From Rhizobium sp. J15 (GTDB taxonomy: Bacteria; Pseudomonadota; Alphaproteobacteria; Rhizobiales; Rhizobiaceae), in the NCBI RefSeq assembly GCF_002531825.1, contig NZ_NWSX01000002.1, forward strand, positions 62,001 through 126,000: a stretch of DNA of 64,000 nucleotides. Reading direction: 5' to 3'. Numbering within the stretch: the first letter of the stretch is position 1; each line of letters starts with the position of its first letter. The position numbers were made by a program, and so were the translations under genes. Below, in pieces: positions 20,235 to 29,255 of the stretch. The notes under the pieces are model-generated. The model had not been told where the DNA came from. It saw nothing but the letters and a program-made list of their open reading frames with translations, and made no database searches.

Positions 20235-20413
20235 GTTCGTTTTCCATCGCGCCGCGCAAGTCCCAAAGGTATGCAGCTGGCGCTCATTCGATTTTTGCGT
20301 TGCCGCAAAGATATCAGCGCCCGCCGAAATCGCCAAATTCTTTTTTGGACAAGGGATTTGCGGATAAGTTGCCCGGGTCCCTTGCAGCACCGGATTTTTT
20401 TCAAAACAGGTAT

Positions 20414-20441
20414 TTGCAATCCTCAGGCTTTTGTTTATAAG
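20414..20441 (+). promoter_or_regulatory. Sigma-70-type promoter of tRNA-Gln
   Basis: TTGCAA (20414-20419), a 16-bp spacer and TATAAG (20436-20441) stand about 40 bp upstream of the mature tRNA 5' end, a typical arrangement for a single tRNA gene. Confidence 0.55.
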
Positions 20442-20479
20442 CGCCGCACACCAGCCGAACCGCCCGCCGGTTTGCCTGC

Positions 20480-20553
20480 TGGGGAATAGTTCAATGGTAG
20501 AACAGCGGACTCTGACTCCGTCGATCTTGGTTCGAATCCAGGTTCCCCAGCCA
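20480..20553 (+). tRNA. tRNA-Gln (anticodon CUG)
   Basis: A 74-nt cloverleaf including an encoded CCA. Acceptor TGGGGAA (20480-20486) pairs with TTCCCCA (20543-20549), with discriminator G at 20550. The D-arm reads AGTTCAATGGTAGAAC. The anticodon stem GCGGA/TCCGT encloses the loop CTCTGAC, placing CTG at 20512-20514, which reads CAG (Gln). The T-arm contains GGTTCGAATCC. Its 3' end plus flank is duplicated at 30332-30358. Confidence 0.97.
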
Positions 20554-20560
20554 ATTCTCT
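20534..20560 (+). repeat. attL-like site: 3' end of tRNA-Gln plus flank
   Basis: This 27-bp stretch, from the T-arm through CCA and seven bases beyond, recurs at 30332-30358 with 25 of 27 identities. tRNA 3' ends are the standard targets of tyrosine-recombinase elements. The copy here completes the functional tRNA. Confidence 0.7.
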
Positions 20561-20698
20561 CTGAATCCCCTTAATTCCTTGATTTTCAATCGTATCGGAT
20601 CGCGTTCAGGCATCCGCGGTTTTGACGTCGGGCTCGCCAAAGCAGCGATCGGTAGGGTCAGGGCAAAGCTGCGGCCGCAGCGCGTTTCCTATGCGTGA

Positions 20699-20998
20699 TC
20701 AGCCATAGAAAGCGGTGCATTCCGAATGGGTGACGCTCGGCGGGCCGTCGAAGTACGGACCGACAAGTTTGCGCCATTCCTGGAAATCGTCGGAATTGCG
20801 GAAGTCGACAACGTGGTCGTCGACCGTCTCCCATTTCACCACGAGGCGATAGATTGATGGCGTCTGGACGACCCGATGGAGGGATAGGCCGTGGCATCCC
20901 TTGGCGCGCAGGAATAGCGGCGCGGCCTTGCCGACACCCTCCTCGAACAACCGCTCGCTGCCAGTCTTCACGGTGATCTCGGCAACTTCAAGAATCAT
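20699..20998 (-). CDS. ABM-domain protein (antibiotic biosynthesis monooxygenase-like)
   Basis: A 99-residue single-domain ferredoxin-fold protein of the ABM group: LEVAEITVKTGSE at the start, ARSE-like FLRAKGCHGLSLHR, then YRLVVKWETVDDHVVDF. Such proteins include small cofactor-independent oxygenases and many of unknown role. Its ATG overlaps the cupin stop by four bases (ATGA), so it is the last gene of the catabolic operon. Activity is unassigned. Confidence 0.82.
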   Translation of the reverse strand: MILEVAEITVKTGSERLFEEGVGKAAPLFLRAKGCHGLSLHRVVQTPSIYRLVVKWETVDDHVVDFRNSDDFQEWRKLVGPYFDGPPSVTHSECTAFYG

Positions 20999-21420
20999 TG
21001 GCCCGTTCCTGCCTGATGACCGTGTTCGGCATCGATGGCGCGTTCCTCACCCGTCGCGATCATGGTTCGCGTTGCGTCGATCGATGCATAGATCCAGAAG
21101 ATCCGCATCGGCTTATCCGTGGCGTTGATGAAACGATGCGGGACGTTGGCAGGAATCCACGTCGTATCGTTGGTATCGAGGTGATGCCTGATACCATCGA
21201 TCTCCGCGATCGCCTGCCCCTCGATGACCATGACGCTCTCTTCGCAATTGTGCTTGTGCAAGCCGATGGCGGCCCCCGGATCAAAGGCGGTGATACCGTT
21301 GATCATGCTGGTCGAGCCGCATTTGCGCGTGACGAGCGGAGTCGTGCGCGCGCCACCGCCGCGGTCGTTCGTCTTCAGGTCGCGGGGGCGCAGAATTGCA
21401 GGCTGGGCCGATGAGGTCAT
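20995..21420 (-). CDS. Cupin-domain protein
   Basis: A small single-domain cupin (141 residues from ATG 21420). Motif 1 is GLHKHNCEESVMVIEG with His, His and Glu ligands; motif 2 contains IPANVPHRFIN with the fourth His, so a metal centre is probably intact. ATG 21420 is preferred over 21429 because AAGGA lies nine bases before it, whereas it directly abuts 21429. It lies between ALDH (12 bp) and the ABM gene (4-bp overlap). An isomerase, dioxygenase or sensing role cannot be decided. Confidence 0.82.
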   Translation of the reverse strand: MTSSAQPAILRPRDLKTNDRGGGARTTPLVTRKCGSTSMINGITAFDPGAAIGLHKHNCEESVMVIEGQAIAEIDGIRHHLDTNDTTWIPANVPHRFINATDKPMRIFWIYASIDATRTMIATGEERAIDAEHGHQAGTGQ

Positions 21421-21432
21421 AATTGTCATTCC

Positions 21433-22812
21433 TTATTTTGCGGCGCTGGCCGGACCGATCCAGATGGTCTTGATGTTCACGAATTCCCGGATCCCGTAGA
21501 CGCCGAGTTCACGGCCGTATCCGGACCGCTTGATCCCGCCGAAGGGATAGCGGGGATCGGACGCCACCATACCGTTGATGAAGACGGCACCCGCATCGAG
21601 ATCGCGGGCGAGCTCACGGGCACGCTTGACGTCGCGGCTCCAGATCGCCGAGCCAAGCCCGAATTCCGTCTGGTTTGCGAGGCGGATCGCTTCTGCGGCA
21701 GTCTTCACCCGAACGATGGCGGCAACCGGCCCGAAGGTTTCTTCCCGGAACGCGGTCATCTCGGGCGTTACGCGATCGAGAACGGTCGGCGGATAGTAGA
21801 AACCCTCGCCTTCCAGCGGCTTTCCGCCCATGGTCAGCGTGGCGCCGGCAGCAACTGTTTTCTCGACCTGGGCATGGAGGCCCGTCATAAGGTTGGCGCG
21901 CGCCATCGGACCGATGTTGGTATCGCGTTCCATCGGATCGCCGATCTTCAGCTTGGCAACGCCGGCACAGAACAGCTCGACGAACCGATCGGCGACACTC
22001 TCCTCCACGATGAAGCGCTTGGCGTTGACGCAGGACTGGCCGACATTGATGTAGCGTGCCTTGACCGCGACCGCTGCCGCTTCTTCGAGATCGGCATCAG
22101 CAAGGACGATGAACGGATCGGAGCCGCCGAGTTCAAGCACTTGCTTCTTCAGCGCTTTGCCTGCCTGCGCAGCAACGATCGCGCCGACTTCCGTCGAGCC
22201 GGTCAGGGTGACGGCGGCAATGCGGTCGTCCTCGATCAGGCCTGCAACCTTCCCCGGCTCGATCAGAAGCGTGCGGAACAAGCCGCTTGGGCAGCCGGCC
22301 TCCGCCATCACCTCCTCGATCGCAAGCGCGCATTGCGGCACATTGTTGGCATGCTTCAGGATCGCCCCGTTGCCGGCGGCAAAGGCCGGCGCGGCAAACC
22401 GGAAGAACTGCCAGAAAGGGTAGTTCCACGGCATGATGGCGAGAACGACGCCAAGAGGATCGAAAGCGACGGCACTCTCGGAAGCATTGGATTTGAGGGG
22501 CTCGTCGGCGAGATATTGCGGAGCATGCGCCGCGTAGAAATCGCAGTTGTAGGCGCACTTCTCGATTTCGGCTTCCGCCTCGACAATCGGCTTGCCCATT
22601 TCGAGGGTGATCATTTCCGCATAACGAGACTTGTTGGCCCGGAGAACCTTCGCCATCCCGCTCAAGAGGCCAACCCGTTCGCTGACGGGAACCTTCCGCC
22701 AGGTTTTCTGAGCCTCGGCGGCGGCAGAGAGCGCAGCCTCGACATAGCCGTCGTCATGGAGCTCATAGCGCGCCAGTTCGCTTCCGTTCGTGGGATTGAT
22801 CGCCGTTATCAT
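21433..22812 (-). CDS. NAD(P)-dependent aldehyde dehydrogenase (succinate-semialdehyde type)
   Basis: A 459-residue ALDH. MPWNYPFWQ lies near 128, the general base Glu in LELGG at 227, and the nucleophile Cys at 261 in GQSCVNAKRF. The C-terminal FGGIKRSGYGRE motif is present. Sequence style resembles the short GabD/Sad succinate-semialdehyde dehydrogenases. In this operon it probably oxidises a semialdehyde produced from the imported acid. Its ATG overlaps the isomerase stop by four bases (ATGA). Confidence 0.92.
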   Translation of the reverse strand: MITAINPTNGSELARYELHDDGYVEAALSAAAEAQKTWRKVPVSERVGLLSGMAKVLRANKSRYAEMITLEMGKPIVEAEAEIEKCAYNCDFYAAHAPQYLADEPLKSNASESAVAFDPLGVVLAIMPWNYPFWQFFRFAAPAFAAGNGAILKHANNVPQCALAIEEVMAEAGCPSGLFRTLLIEPGKVAGLIEDDRIAAVTLTGSTEVGAIVAAQAGKALKKQVLELGGSDPFIVLADADLEEAAAVAVKARYINVGQSCVNAKRFIVEESVADRFVELFCAGVAKLKIGDPMERDTNIGPMARANLMTGLHAQVEKTVAAGATLTMGGKPLEGEGFYYPPTVLDRVTPEMTAFREETFGPVAAIVRVKTAAEAIRLANQTEFGLGSAIWSRDVKRARELARDLDAGAVFINGMVASDPRYPFGGIKRSGYGRELGVYGIREFVNIKTIWIGPASAAK

Positions 22813-23639
22813 TCGGGCCTCCTGTATTTGCGTTCTTGCTTGGCATTTGCTGCCATGAATTGCTTCCAGCGCGGCAGGAAGGCAGCGCTATCGACCGTGG
22901 TTTTCGACGGGACGTATTCGAAGCCGATCGCCCCTTCGAAAGCCTGGGATTGCAGGAGCTTGAGCAGCGCTTCAAAATCAACGGTTCCGGTTTCCGGCTC
23001 ATGCCTGCCGGGGTGGTCGGCGATGTGGATATGGCCGATCCGGTAGTGGTTCGCAGCGATCCAGGCTTCAAGCCCAACGCCATTCGCACAGGCATGATAG
23101 GTATCGACGAGGAGCGAGATGTTGCCCGGTCCGAACATGTCCTGAACCTTGGCGGCATGCTCAAGCGTCGACATGGCATAGCCTGGCACGGCAGCGTCGC
23201 TGATCGCCTCGATCAGCACCTTGACCGATGTGCCTGCCGTACGCTCGACCGCATAGGCCAGGTTGCCCTGATAGGTTTTGGCGATGGAAGCGCCGTCGCT
23301 CGCCGACGGAACCCCTGCCATCGGGTGCACAAAAGGACAATCGACGGCGATCGCATAGTCGAGGGCGCGATCGAATTGCTCACGAAAGCCCGCCTCCCGT
23401 CCGGGGATGGCTGCGAGCCCCTTCTCACCCCGGCTGGCGTCGCCGACGGCAGCCGCCATCTGCGAGAGGACAAGTCCGCAGCGTGCCAGTTCCGCCCGCA
23501 TATCCGCCGGGGGAATCGCAAAGGGTTGCGGATGCTCGATCGCCGTGAAACCGGCATCTGCCGCAGCCGCAATCCGTTCAAAGAGCGGCAGCTCGGTAAA
23601 GAGATAGCCGATATGGGCTGACCATCGGTTTTGCGGCAT
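22809..23639 (-). CDS. Hydroxypyruvate-isomerase-like TIM-barrel protein
   Basis: A 276-residue sugar-phosphate isomerase/AP-endonuclease-2 fold protein of the Hyi/OtnI type. It begins SAHIGYLFTELPLFER. Metal-ligand regions are visible as LIEAIS (Glu near 143), LVDTYHACANG, HIHIADHPGRHEP and GFEYVPS. Such enzymes interconvert hydroxypyruvate with tartronate semialdehyde or isomerise 2-oxo-tetronates. The ATG shares one base with the upstream stop (TGATG) and the 3' end overlaps the ALDH start. Substrate is inferred only from family. Confidence 0.88.
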   Translation of the reverse strand: MPQNRWSAHIGYLFTELPLFERIAAAADAGFTAIEHPQPFAIPPADMRAELARCGLVLSQMAAAVGDASRGEKGLAAIPGREAGFREQFDRALDYAIAVDCPFVHPMAGVPSASDGASIAKTYQGNLAYAVERTAGTSVKVLIEAISDAAVPGYAMSTLEHAAKVQDMFGPGNISLLVDTYHACANGVGLEAWIAANHYRIGHIHIADHPGRHEPETGTVDFEALLKLLQSQAFEGAIGFEYVPSKTTVDSAAFLPRWKQFMAANAKQERKYRRPE

Positions 23640-24715
23640 CAGGCAGCCTCGCCCTCAGACCGTCCACGGGGAAAAGCGGCCCCGATACGCTCGCCTTCCC
23701 TCGTCAGGTCGGCGATGACATTTGCGGTGATCGGAACACCGGTTTTCGAGCGCTCCTCTTCCCGCCGCTGTTCCGGTTCGCCAGGCATCATGATCTCGTC
23801 GACGCCGGCCGCCCTGGGCAGTTTCTTGATGCGCTCGTAGAATTCGTCCATGCGGGCTTCGAAATTCTCCAGCGACATGAACAGGTCGGGTTTGATGGCA
23901 AAGAACAGATGCCCGACGTTCTGCGGTTCGCTGTGATCGAAATAGAGGCTCCTCACGTCGCCGCCAAAATTCGCGCCCGTGAGCACTCCGGACATCAAGT
24001 CCATCAGCGTCGCGAGCACAGAGCCTTTCACGCCGCCGAACGGAAGGCAGACGCCCTCGAAAGCTTTTGCGGCGTCGGTCGTGGGGTTGCCGTCGACATC
24101 AAGCGCGAGGCCTTCGGCAATCGCCTCGCCTTTCATGGCCGCAAGGCGAATCTTGCCGCGGGCGATTACCGTCATCGCCATGTCCATGACATAGGGTGCA
24201 TACTTGCCGCCAGGTATTCCGGCGGCGATGGGGCTTGCACCGAGGAACGTCGTTCGGCCGCCCCACATGGGGATCGCAGGCGACGAATTGGTGAAGATCA
24301 TCGAGATATAACCGGCTTCGATTGCCTGCAGAGCATAGAGCGCGCCCATGCCGAAATGCGTGCTGCGATGGACGCCGACGAGACCGATGCCGTTCCGGCC
24401 CGCGAGCGAAACGGCCTCGTCCATCGCCTTGTGAGAGGCGATGAAGCCCATGCCGTTGTTGCCATCGACGATGGACACGGCGCCCGCCACCTTTTCCACC
24501 GTGACATCAGGGCGCGGATTGACAAGCCCGCGCTGCAGCCGCTCGACATACATTGGAATGCGCGAGACGCCGTGGGAGTCGATGCCGCGAAGGTTCGCCT
24601 TCACCAGATCCCGAGCGATGACGGCTGCGTCCGCATCGGACATGCCGGTGCCAACGAAGACCTTCCTCGCAAAGGCAATCAGTTCGTCCGCTTGGAAATA
24701 TTTGACTGTAGACAT
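23639..24715 (-). CDS. LDH2/malate dehydrogenase family oxidoreductase
   Basis: A 358-residue NAD(P)-dependent 2-hydroxyacid dehydrogenase of the LDH2 (YlbC/ComC/DlgD) family. Signatures are NLRGIDSHGVSRIP near 41 and VHRSTHFGMGAL near 115 with the likely catalytic His, and PFGGVKGSVLA near 222. Members act on malate, L-lactate, ureidoglycolate, 2,3-diketogulonate or sulfolactate. The acid used here is not readable from sequence. It lies 33 bp after tctA in the same operon. Confidence 0.9.
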   Translation of the reverse strand: MSTVKYFQADELIAFARKVFVGTGMSDADAAVIARDLVKANLRGIDSHGVSRIPMYVERLQRGLVNPRPDVTVEKVAGAVSIVDGNNGMGFIASHKAMDEAVSLAGRNGIGLVGVHRSTHFGMGALYALQAIEAGYISMIFTNSSPAIPMWGGRTTFLGASPIAAGIPGGKYAPYVMDMAMTVIARGKIRLAAMKGEAIAEGLALDVDGNPTTDAAKAFEGVCLPFGGVKGSVLATLMDLMSGVLTGANFGGDVRSLYFDHSEPQNVGHLFFAIKPDLFMSLENFEARMDEFYERIKKLPRAAGVDEIMMPGEPEQRREEERSKTGVPITANVIADLTREGERIGAAFPRGRSEGEAA

Positions 24716-24748
24716 AGCAAGCTCCCTGAATTGGCTGGCGGCGTTCGC

Positions 24749-26260
24749 TCAGACGTTTGGAGACGTTTCCCGTTCATGGCGCGCGGCACGCCAGCGATAG
24801 ATGGTCGGGAGAATGACAAGCGTTACGGCAACGATCAGCAGCGCCAGCGAAATCGGGTGGGTGAAGAAGACACTTACATCGCCCTGGCTGATCGTCAGTG
24901 CGCGGCGGAATTGCTGCTCGGCGAGCGGTCCAAGGATCAGGCCGACGATGCACGGAGCGACGGGTACGTTCAGAACCCGCATGCCGAAGCCGACGAGGCC
25001 AATGATCCAGAGGATCGCAACATCGACAATGTTGTTGTTGAGCGTGTAGGCACCCATCGTCGCAAAGAGCAGAATGCCGGAATAGAGCCAGGGCCGCGGA
25101 ATGTTCAGAAGCTTCACCCACACACCCGCGAGCGGCAGGTTAAGAAGCAGCAGCATGACGTTTCCGATATAGAGGCTCGCGATCAGGCCCCAGACCAGTT
25201 CGGGATTGTTATCGAACAGAAGCGGTCCGGGCTGGATGCCGTATTGCTGGAAGGCGGCCAGCATGATCGCCGCGGTCGCCGACGTCGGCAGCCCGAGAGC
25301 AAGCAGCGGAGCAAGAACGCCGGCGGCCGACGCATTGTTTGCCGCTTCCGGTCCCGCCACCGCCTCAATCGCTCCGTGGCCGAACTCTTCCGGGTTCTTC
25401 GATAGGCGTTTCTCCGTGAGATAGGACAGGAAGGTCGGGATCTCGCTTCCGCCGGCGGGCAAGGCGCCAATCGGGAAACCGAGCGCGGTACCACGCAGCC
25501 ATGGCTTCCAGGACCGGCGCCAGTCTTCGCGGCTCAGCCATTTGGATCCCTTGAGCTGGTAGATTTCCTCCGTCTCGAAACAATGGCGCGCGACGGTGAA
25601 GAGTGTTTCGCCGACGGCGAAGAGGCCGACGGCAACCACCACGACGTCTATTCCATCGAGGAGTTCCGATATGCCGAGCGTGAAACGCGCCTGGCCTGTT
25701 TGCAGGTCGATGCCCACCAACCCGAGCGCCAAGCCGAACAGAAGGCTGGCCAGTCCCCGCGAAAGCGAATCTCCCAGAACCGCAGTCACGGTCGTCAGCG
25801 CGAGAAGCATCAAGGCAAAATACTCGGTCGGACCGAACAGCAGCGCCAGTTTGACCATCAGCGGCGCAACGAATGTCAGCGCGATCGTGGCGATCGTCCC
25901 GGCAACGAACGATCCGATGGCGGCCGTCGCCAGGGCCTGTGCGCCACGCCCCTTTCGCGCCATTGCATGGCCGTCCAGGGCAGTCACGATCGATGCGGAT
26001 TCACCCGGTGTATTCAGGAGGATCGAGGTGGTGGAACCGCCATACATGGCGCCGTAGTAGATGCCGGCGAACATGATGAAGGCGCTGGTCGGGTCGAGCC
26101 CGTAGGTGACGGGAAGAAGCAGGGCCACGGTAAGCGCCGGGCCAATTCCTGGCAGAACCCCAATTGCCGTTCCGAGCGTCACTCCGACGAGAGACCAGAA
26201 CAGATTGTAAGGCGTTACCGCGACGGCGAAGCCGTGAAAGAGTGCTGCTAATGTATCCAT
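24749..26260 (-). CDS. tctA: Tripartite tricarboxylate transporter, large membrane subunit TctA
   Basis: A 503-residue protein with about 12 membrane segments, the full TctA length. The characteristic [17 protein letters not shown] motif lies near residue 34, with [15 protein letters not shown] near 73 and the second-half [15 protein letters not shown] near 345. With TctB and TctC it forms an inner-membrane, ion-gradient-driven importer of a carboxylate. It lies 59 bp after tctB. Confidence 0.95.
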   Translation of the reverse strand: MDTLAALFHGFAVAVTPYNLFWSLVGVTLGTAIGVLPGIGPALTVALLLPVTYGLDPTSAFIMFAGIYYGAMYGGSTTSILLNTPGESASIVTALDGHAMARKGRGAQALATAAIGSFVAGTIATIALTFVAPLMVKLALLFGPTEYFALMLLALTTVTAVLGDSLSRGLASLLFGLALGLVGIDLQTGQARFTLGISELLDGIDVVVVAVGLFAVGETLFTVARHCFETEEIYQLKGSKWLSREDWRRSWKPWLRGTALGFPIGALPAGGSEIPTFLSYLTEKRLSKNPEEFGHGAIEAVAGPEAANNASAAGVLAPLLALGLPTSATAAIMLAAFQQYGIQPGPLLFDNNPELVWGLIASLYIGNVMLLLLNLPLAGVWVKLLNIPRPWLYSGILLFATMGAYTLNNNIVDVAILWIIGLVGFGMRVLNVPVAPCIVGLILGPLAEQQFRRALTISQGDVSVFFTHPISLALLIVAVTLVILPTIYRWRAARHERETSPNV

Positions 26261-26319
26261 GATCAGTCCGCCCTTTGGGCATGAGAAATATGCGTGAACT
26301 CAGGGTTTCGATTCCCGCG

Positions 26320-26817
26320 TCACACCGACCCGCCAAACGCGATGATGAGGTCTTCGATGGTGCTGCCCATCGGCAGATCGAGGTCGAGGCCGTAGTCGAA
26401 TACGAGGTAGGTCACCGAACTCAGGGCGATGCCGATCACGATGTTACGAATGTGGGACCGACTGCCGAAAGCCATCGCGGACGTGGCGAAGAGGAAGGTT
26501 CCGGAGAGGATCCAGCCGAGCCGCTCCAAGATCATGAGTTGCGACGCAAAGGCCGCAGCGACGATGATGACCGCCTTCCAGTCGAGTTCGAGGAACTCCT
26601 CCGCTTCGAAACGGCGGAGGATGGCCTCATAGAGCAACTGGGCACCGACGAGAATGAGTCCACCCGCGATCAAGGCTGGAAACAAGCCCGGTCCGATCAC
26701 CGCCTGAGCGGCGATGGGAGGTGTCATCCACGTGTCGATCGCAATGAAGAGCCCGAGGCTTAAGGTCGCGAGCCCAAGGACCGTTTCACCGATCCGGAAG
26801 TTGGCCGATTTCAACAT
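26320..26817 (-). CDS. tctB: Tripartite tricarboxylate transporter, small membrane subunit TctB
   Basis: A 165-residue TctB-type protein with four hydrophobic segments, including FPALIAGGLILVGAQLLYEA near residue 45 and two in the C-terminal half. Fast-evolving small partner of TctA; identity rests mainly on topology and on its place between tctC (30 bp) and tctA. Confidence 0.9.
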   Translation of the reverse strand: MLKSANFRIGETVLGLATLSLGLFIAIDTWMTPPIAAQAVIGPGLFPALIAGGLILVGAQLLYEAILRRFEAEEFLELDWKAVIIVAAAFASQLMILERLGWILSGTFLFATSAMAFGSRSHIRNIVIGIALSSVTYLVFDYGLDLDLPMGSTIEDLIIAFGGSV

Positions 26818-26847
26818 GATGATACCTCCCGATGCCGTGGGCTCCCG

Positions 26848-27831
26848 TCAGAGGAGCCCGACCTCCTTCAGAGCGCTCTCGACGCGCTTCTGCTCCCCGG
26901 CAAGAAACTCGCCGAACTCCTTGGCCGGCAGGTAGGTGTCGATCCAGCCACGCTTCTCCAGGGCGGCCTTCCAGTGATCCGTCTTCACCATGGAAGCGAT
27001 CGCCTTTTCGAGATCCTCGCGGTCCTTATCCGACAGCTTCGGATGCGCCATGATCCCCCGCCAGTTCATGACCGCGAGATCGACGCCCGCTTCCTTCAGG
27101 GTAGGAACATCGACGCCAGGGATGCGCGTGTCGCCCGTGACGGCAAGGGCGCGGAGCGCTCCGGCCTCGACCTGGGCGCGGAACTCCTCATAGCCGCTGA
27201 TGCCGACGGTTGCGTGCCCGCCGAGCGTCGAAGCAAGAACTTCACCACCGCCGGCATGGACGACGTAGTTGATCTTCTTCGGATCGACCCCGACGGTCTT
27301 GGCGATAAGACCGGCCGCAACGTGGTCAATGCCGCCGATGGAGCCGCCGGCCCAGGCAACCTTGCTGGGATCGGCCTTCAGACGGGCAACGAGATCGCCC
27401 ATCGTCTTGATGTCCGAGTTCGCGGGTACGACGATGGCGTCCGCCTCGCCCATCAGCCGTGCAACCGGGACAGTCTGGTCGAGGGTAACCGGCGACTTGG
27501 TGGTCAGGACGCCGCCGACCAGTGCGAAACCGATCACCATCGCGCTCGGGTGCCGGGGCTTGGAGGTCACGAACTGGGACAGCCCGACAGTGCCACCGCC
27601 GCCGGCAACGTTCTGCACCTCGACCGGCCCCGTCAGCTTCTGGTCCTGAAGGATCGTCTGGACCGTACGGGCGAGTTGGTCGTAGCCGCTGCCGGGACTG
27701 CTCGGAGCCATGATGTGAAGAGATTGCAGTTGCTCGGCTGCAAGGGCGGTCGCCGCCGTTTGATGAACGAGCACCGCTGTCGCCGCTGCCGCAAGCAGCG
27801 TCGTGAAAGCGCGTCTGGTTACAGTTTTCAT
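26848..27831 (-). CDS. tctC: Tripartite tricarboxylate transporter substrate-binding protein TctC
   Basis: A 327-residue periplasmic receptor (Bug family). A signal peptide covers about residues 1-31 (MKTVTRRAF, hydrophobic core, ALAAE). The family loop is present as MAPSSPGSGYDQLAR and VQNVAGGGGTVGL, and domain 2 shows WAGGSIGGIDHVAAG. These Bug loops grip a carboxylate through two waters; substrate identity is not readable. ATG 27831 follows a strong GGAGGATC site. A 119-bp gap separates it from the dehydrogenase gene upstream. Confidence 0.94.
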   Translation of the reverse strand: MKTVTRRAFTTLLAAAATAVLVHQTAATALAAEQLQSLHIMAPSSPGSGYDQLARTVQTILQDQKLTGPVEVQNVAGGGGTVGLSQFVTSKPRHPSAMVIGFALVGGVLTTKSPVTLDQTVPVARLMGEADAIVVPANSDIKTMGDLVARLKADPSKVAWAGGSIGGIDHVAAGLIAKTVGVDPKKINYVVHAGGGEVLASTLGGHATVGISGYEEFRAQVEAGALRALAVTGDTRIPGVDVPTLKEAGVDLAVMNWRGIMAHPKLSDKDREDLEKAIASMVKTDHWKAALEKRGWIDTYLPAKEFGEFLAGEQKRVESALKEVGLL

Positions 27832-27950
27832 GGAAGATCCTCCAATCCATGGTTTGTGCAATTCGATCCCAGGGACTGCCGATCAGCCCCTCCTCCAGGA
27901 TCACCGGCACACAATCCGGCCAGCCCCTTTCGGGAATTCTTTTGCGACTG

Positions 27951-29042
27951 CTAGGCCGCTGTGCTCGGGGCGGCTTCCGCCCTGATCGCCTCCGCGACCT
28001 TCGTCGTGAACGCGTCGGTGTCGAGGGTTCCGCCAAGGTCGCGGGTGCGCAGGACGGGGCGGCTCAAGACCGCCTCCACCGCATTCTCGATCATCTGAGA
28101 TGCGCGCAGAAGATTGGCGTCATTCCGCCGCTGCCCGAGCCAATGGAACATCATGGCGGCAGAAAGAATGAGCGACGTCGGGTTGGCGACGTTCTTGCCC
28201 GCAATGTCGGGAGCCGAACCGTGCTGGGCCTGGGCCACGCAGATGTCTTCCCCGGCATTGATCGAGCCCCCCAGCCCCAGGCTGCCCGACAGTTCCGACG
28301 CTTCGTCGGACAGGATGTCACCAAACATGTTGGTCGTGACGATCACGTCGAACCTGTCGGGGGAGCGGATCAGATGAGCGGCAGCGGCATCGACAATAAG
28401 CTCCTCGAGCTGGACGTCCGGATAGGACTCGGCAACCTTCCGGACCTCCCGAAGGAACAATCCGTCCGAGAGCTTGACGACATTGGCCTTATGAACGGCC
28501 GTCACCTTCTTGCGGCGGCCCCGCGCGATTTCGAATGCGGCCTTGGCAACGCGAGAAGACGCCTTCGCGGTCACCTTGCGGATTGAAAAAGCCAAGTCGG
28601 GATCGGGCATGAACTCCCCCGTTCCGGCGAACATGTTGCGGTCGGAGTAGAAGCCTTCGGTGTTTTCGCGGACGATGACGAGATCCATGGGTTTGCGCAG
28701 GATCGTGAGGCCATCACGGGAGCGGCACGGACGGACATTGGCAAACAGCTCGAACTTCGTCCTCAGTTCGCCCGAAGGATTGATGCCTCCCTTGTCCCGG
28801 GCAGGATATTCGTAGTGAGACACCGGGCCGAGAATGACTCCATCTGCCCTGGGGACCTCGGTCAGAACGGCTTCAGGCAGTGTCGTGCCCTGCTCTGCCA
28901 GGGATTTCAGGCCGATGTCGAGCTTCTGGAATTCCAGTTGCAGTCCGATGGCAGCGTCGGCGGCCTTCAACACATTCAAGGTCGCGGCCGTAATTTCCGG
29001 TCCGATCCCATCGCCTGGCAGCACGAGAAGCTTGAGTGTCAT
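27951..29042 (-). CDS. Isocitrate/isopropylmalate-type dehydrogenase (tartrate/malate-like)
   Basis: A 363-residue beta-decarboxylating dehydrogenase with the NAD-binding opening LPGDGIGPEI, VIVRENTEGFYSD near 120, HKANVVKLSDGLF near 188 and TNMFGDILSDEAS near 238. The fold acts on 3-hydroxy acids (isocitrate, isopropylmalate, D-malate, tartrate). Its position as first gene of a TctABC operon, away from leu or TCA genes, favours a tartrate/D-malate-like substrate (inference). ATG 29042 follows GAGGAAAGAA; the longer frame runs into the operator region. Confidence 0.88.
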   Translation of the reverse strand: MTLKLLVLPGDGIGPEITAATLNVLKAADAAIGLQLEFQKLDIGLKSLAEQGTTLPEAVLTEVPRADGVILGPVSHYEYPARDKGGINPSGELRTKFELFANVRPCRSRDGLTILRKPMDLVIVRENTEGFYSDRNMFAGTGEFMPDPDLAFSIRKVTAKASSRVAKAAFEIARGRRKKVTAVHKANVVKLSDGLFLREVRKVAESYPDVQLEELIVDAAAAHLIRSPDRFDVIVTTNMFGDILSDEASELSGSLGLGGSINAGEDICVAQAQHGSAPDIAGKNVANPTSLILSAAMMFHWLGQRRNDANLLRASQMIENAVEAVLSRPVLRTRDLGGTLDTDAFTTKVAEAIRAEAAPSTAA

Positions 29043-29172
29043 TTCTTTCCTCACATGGTTCCGAGAGATGGAGGAGGGCGCGCAAGATCGTTCGCCCACC
29101 GTGTAGCGGGCGTGCTGAAAGCTGCGATCAAGTTGGAGTCCTCCAGACCGACTTTGGTCTTTTTCTCCTCTT

Positions 29173-29220
29173 AAATACCAAGTATCCAAGATAGTGGTAT
29201 TTTGCAAGCGATAAATACCA
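29173..29220. promoter_or_regulatory. Triple half-site operator between dehydrogenase and GntR genes
   Basis: Three copies of one octamer alternate in orientation: AAATACCA (29173-29180), TGGTATTT (29195-29202) and AAATACCA (29213-29220). They form two overlapping perfect inverted pairs with spacers of 14 and 10 bp. The TGGTAT/ATACCA core resembles FadR/FCD-type GntR half-sites. The cluster lies in the divergent promoter region of the catabolic operon and the GntR gene. Confidence 0.65.
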
Positions 29221-29255
29221 AATTCTCTTGGCGAGGTTTCGACGCTGTGGCATAG

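Noticed and set aside
20668-20681. GCTGCGGCCGCAGC palindrome as terminator of the catabolic operon
   Set aside because: Self-complementary with no loop and only three T residues following; too weak to call.
23909-25405. 498-residue plus-strand frame opposite the LDH2 and tctA genes
   Set aside because: It spans two well-recognised minus-strand genes and shows no protein-family features.
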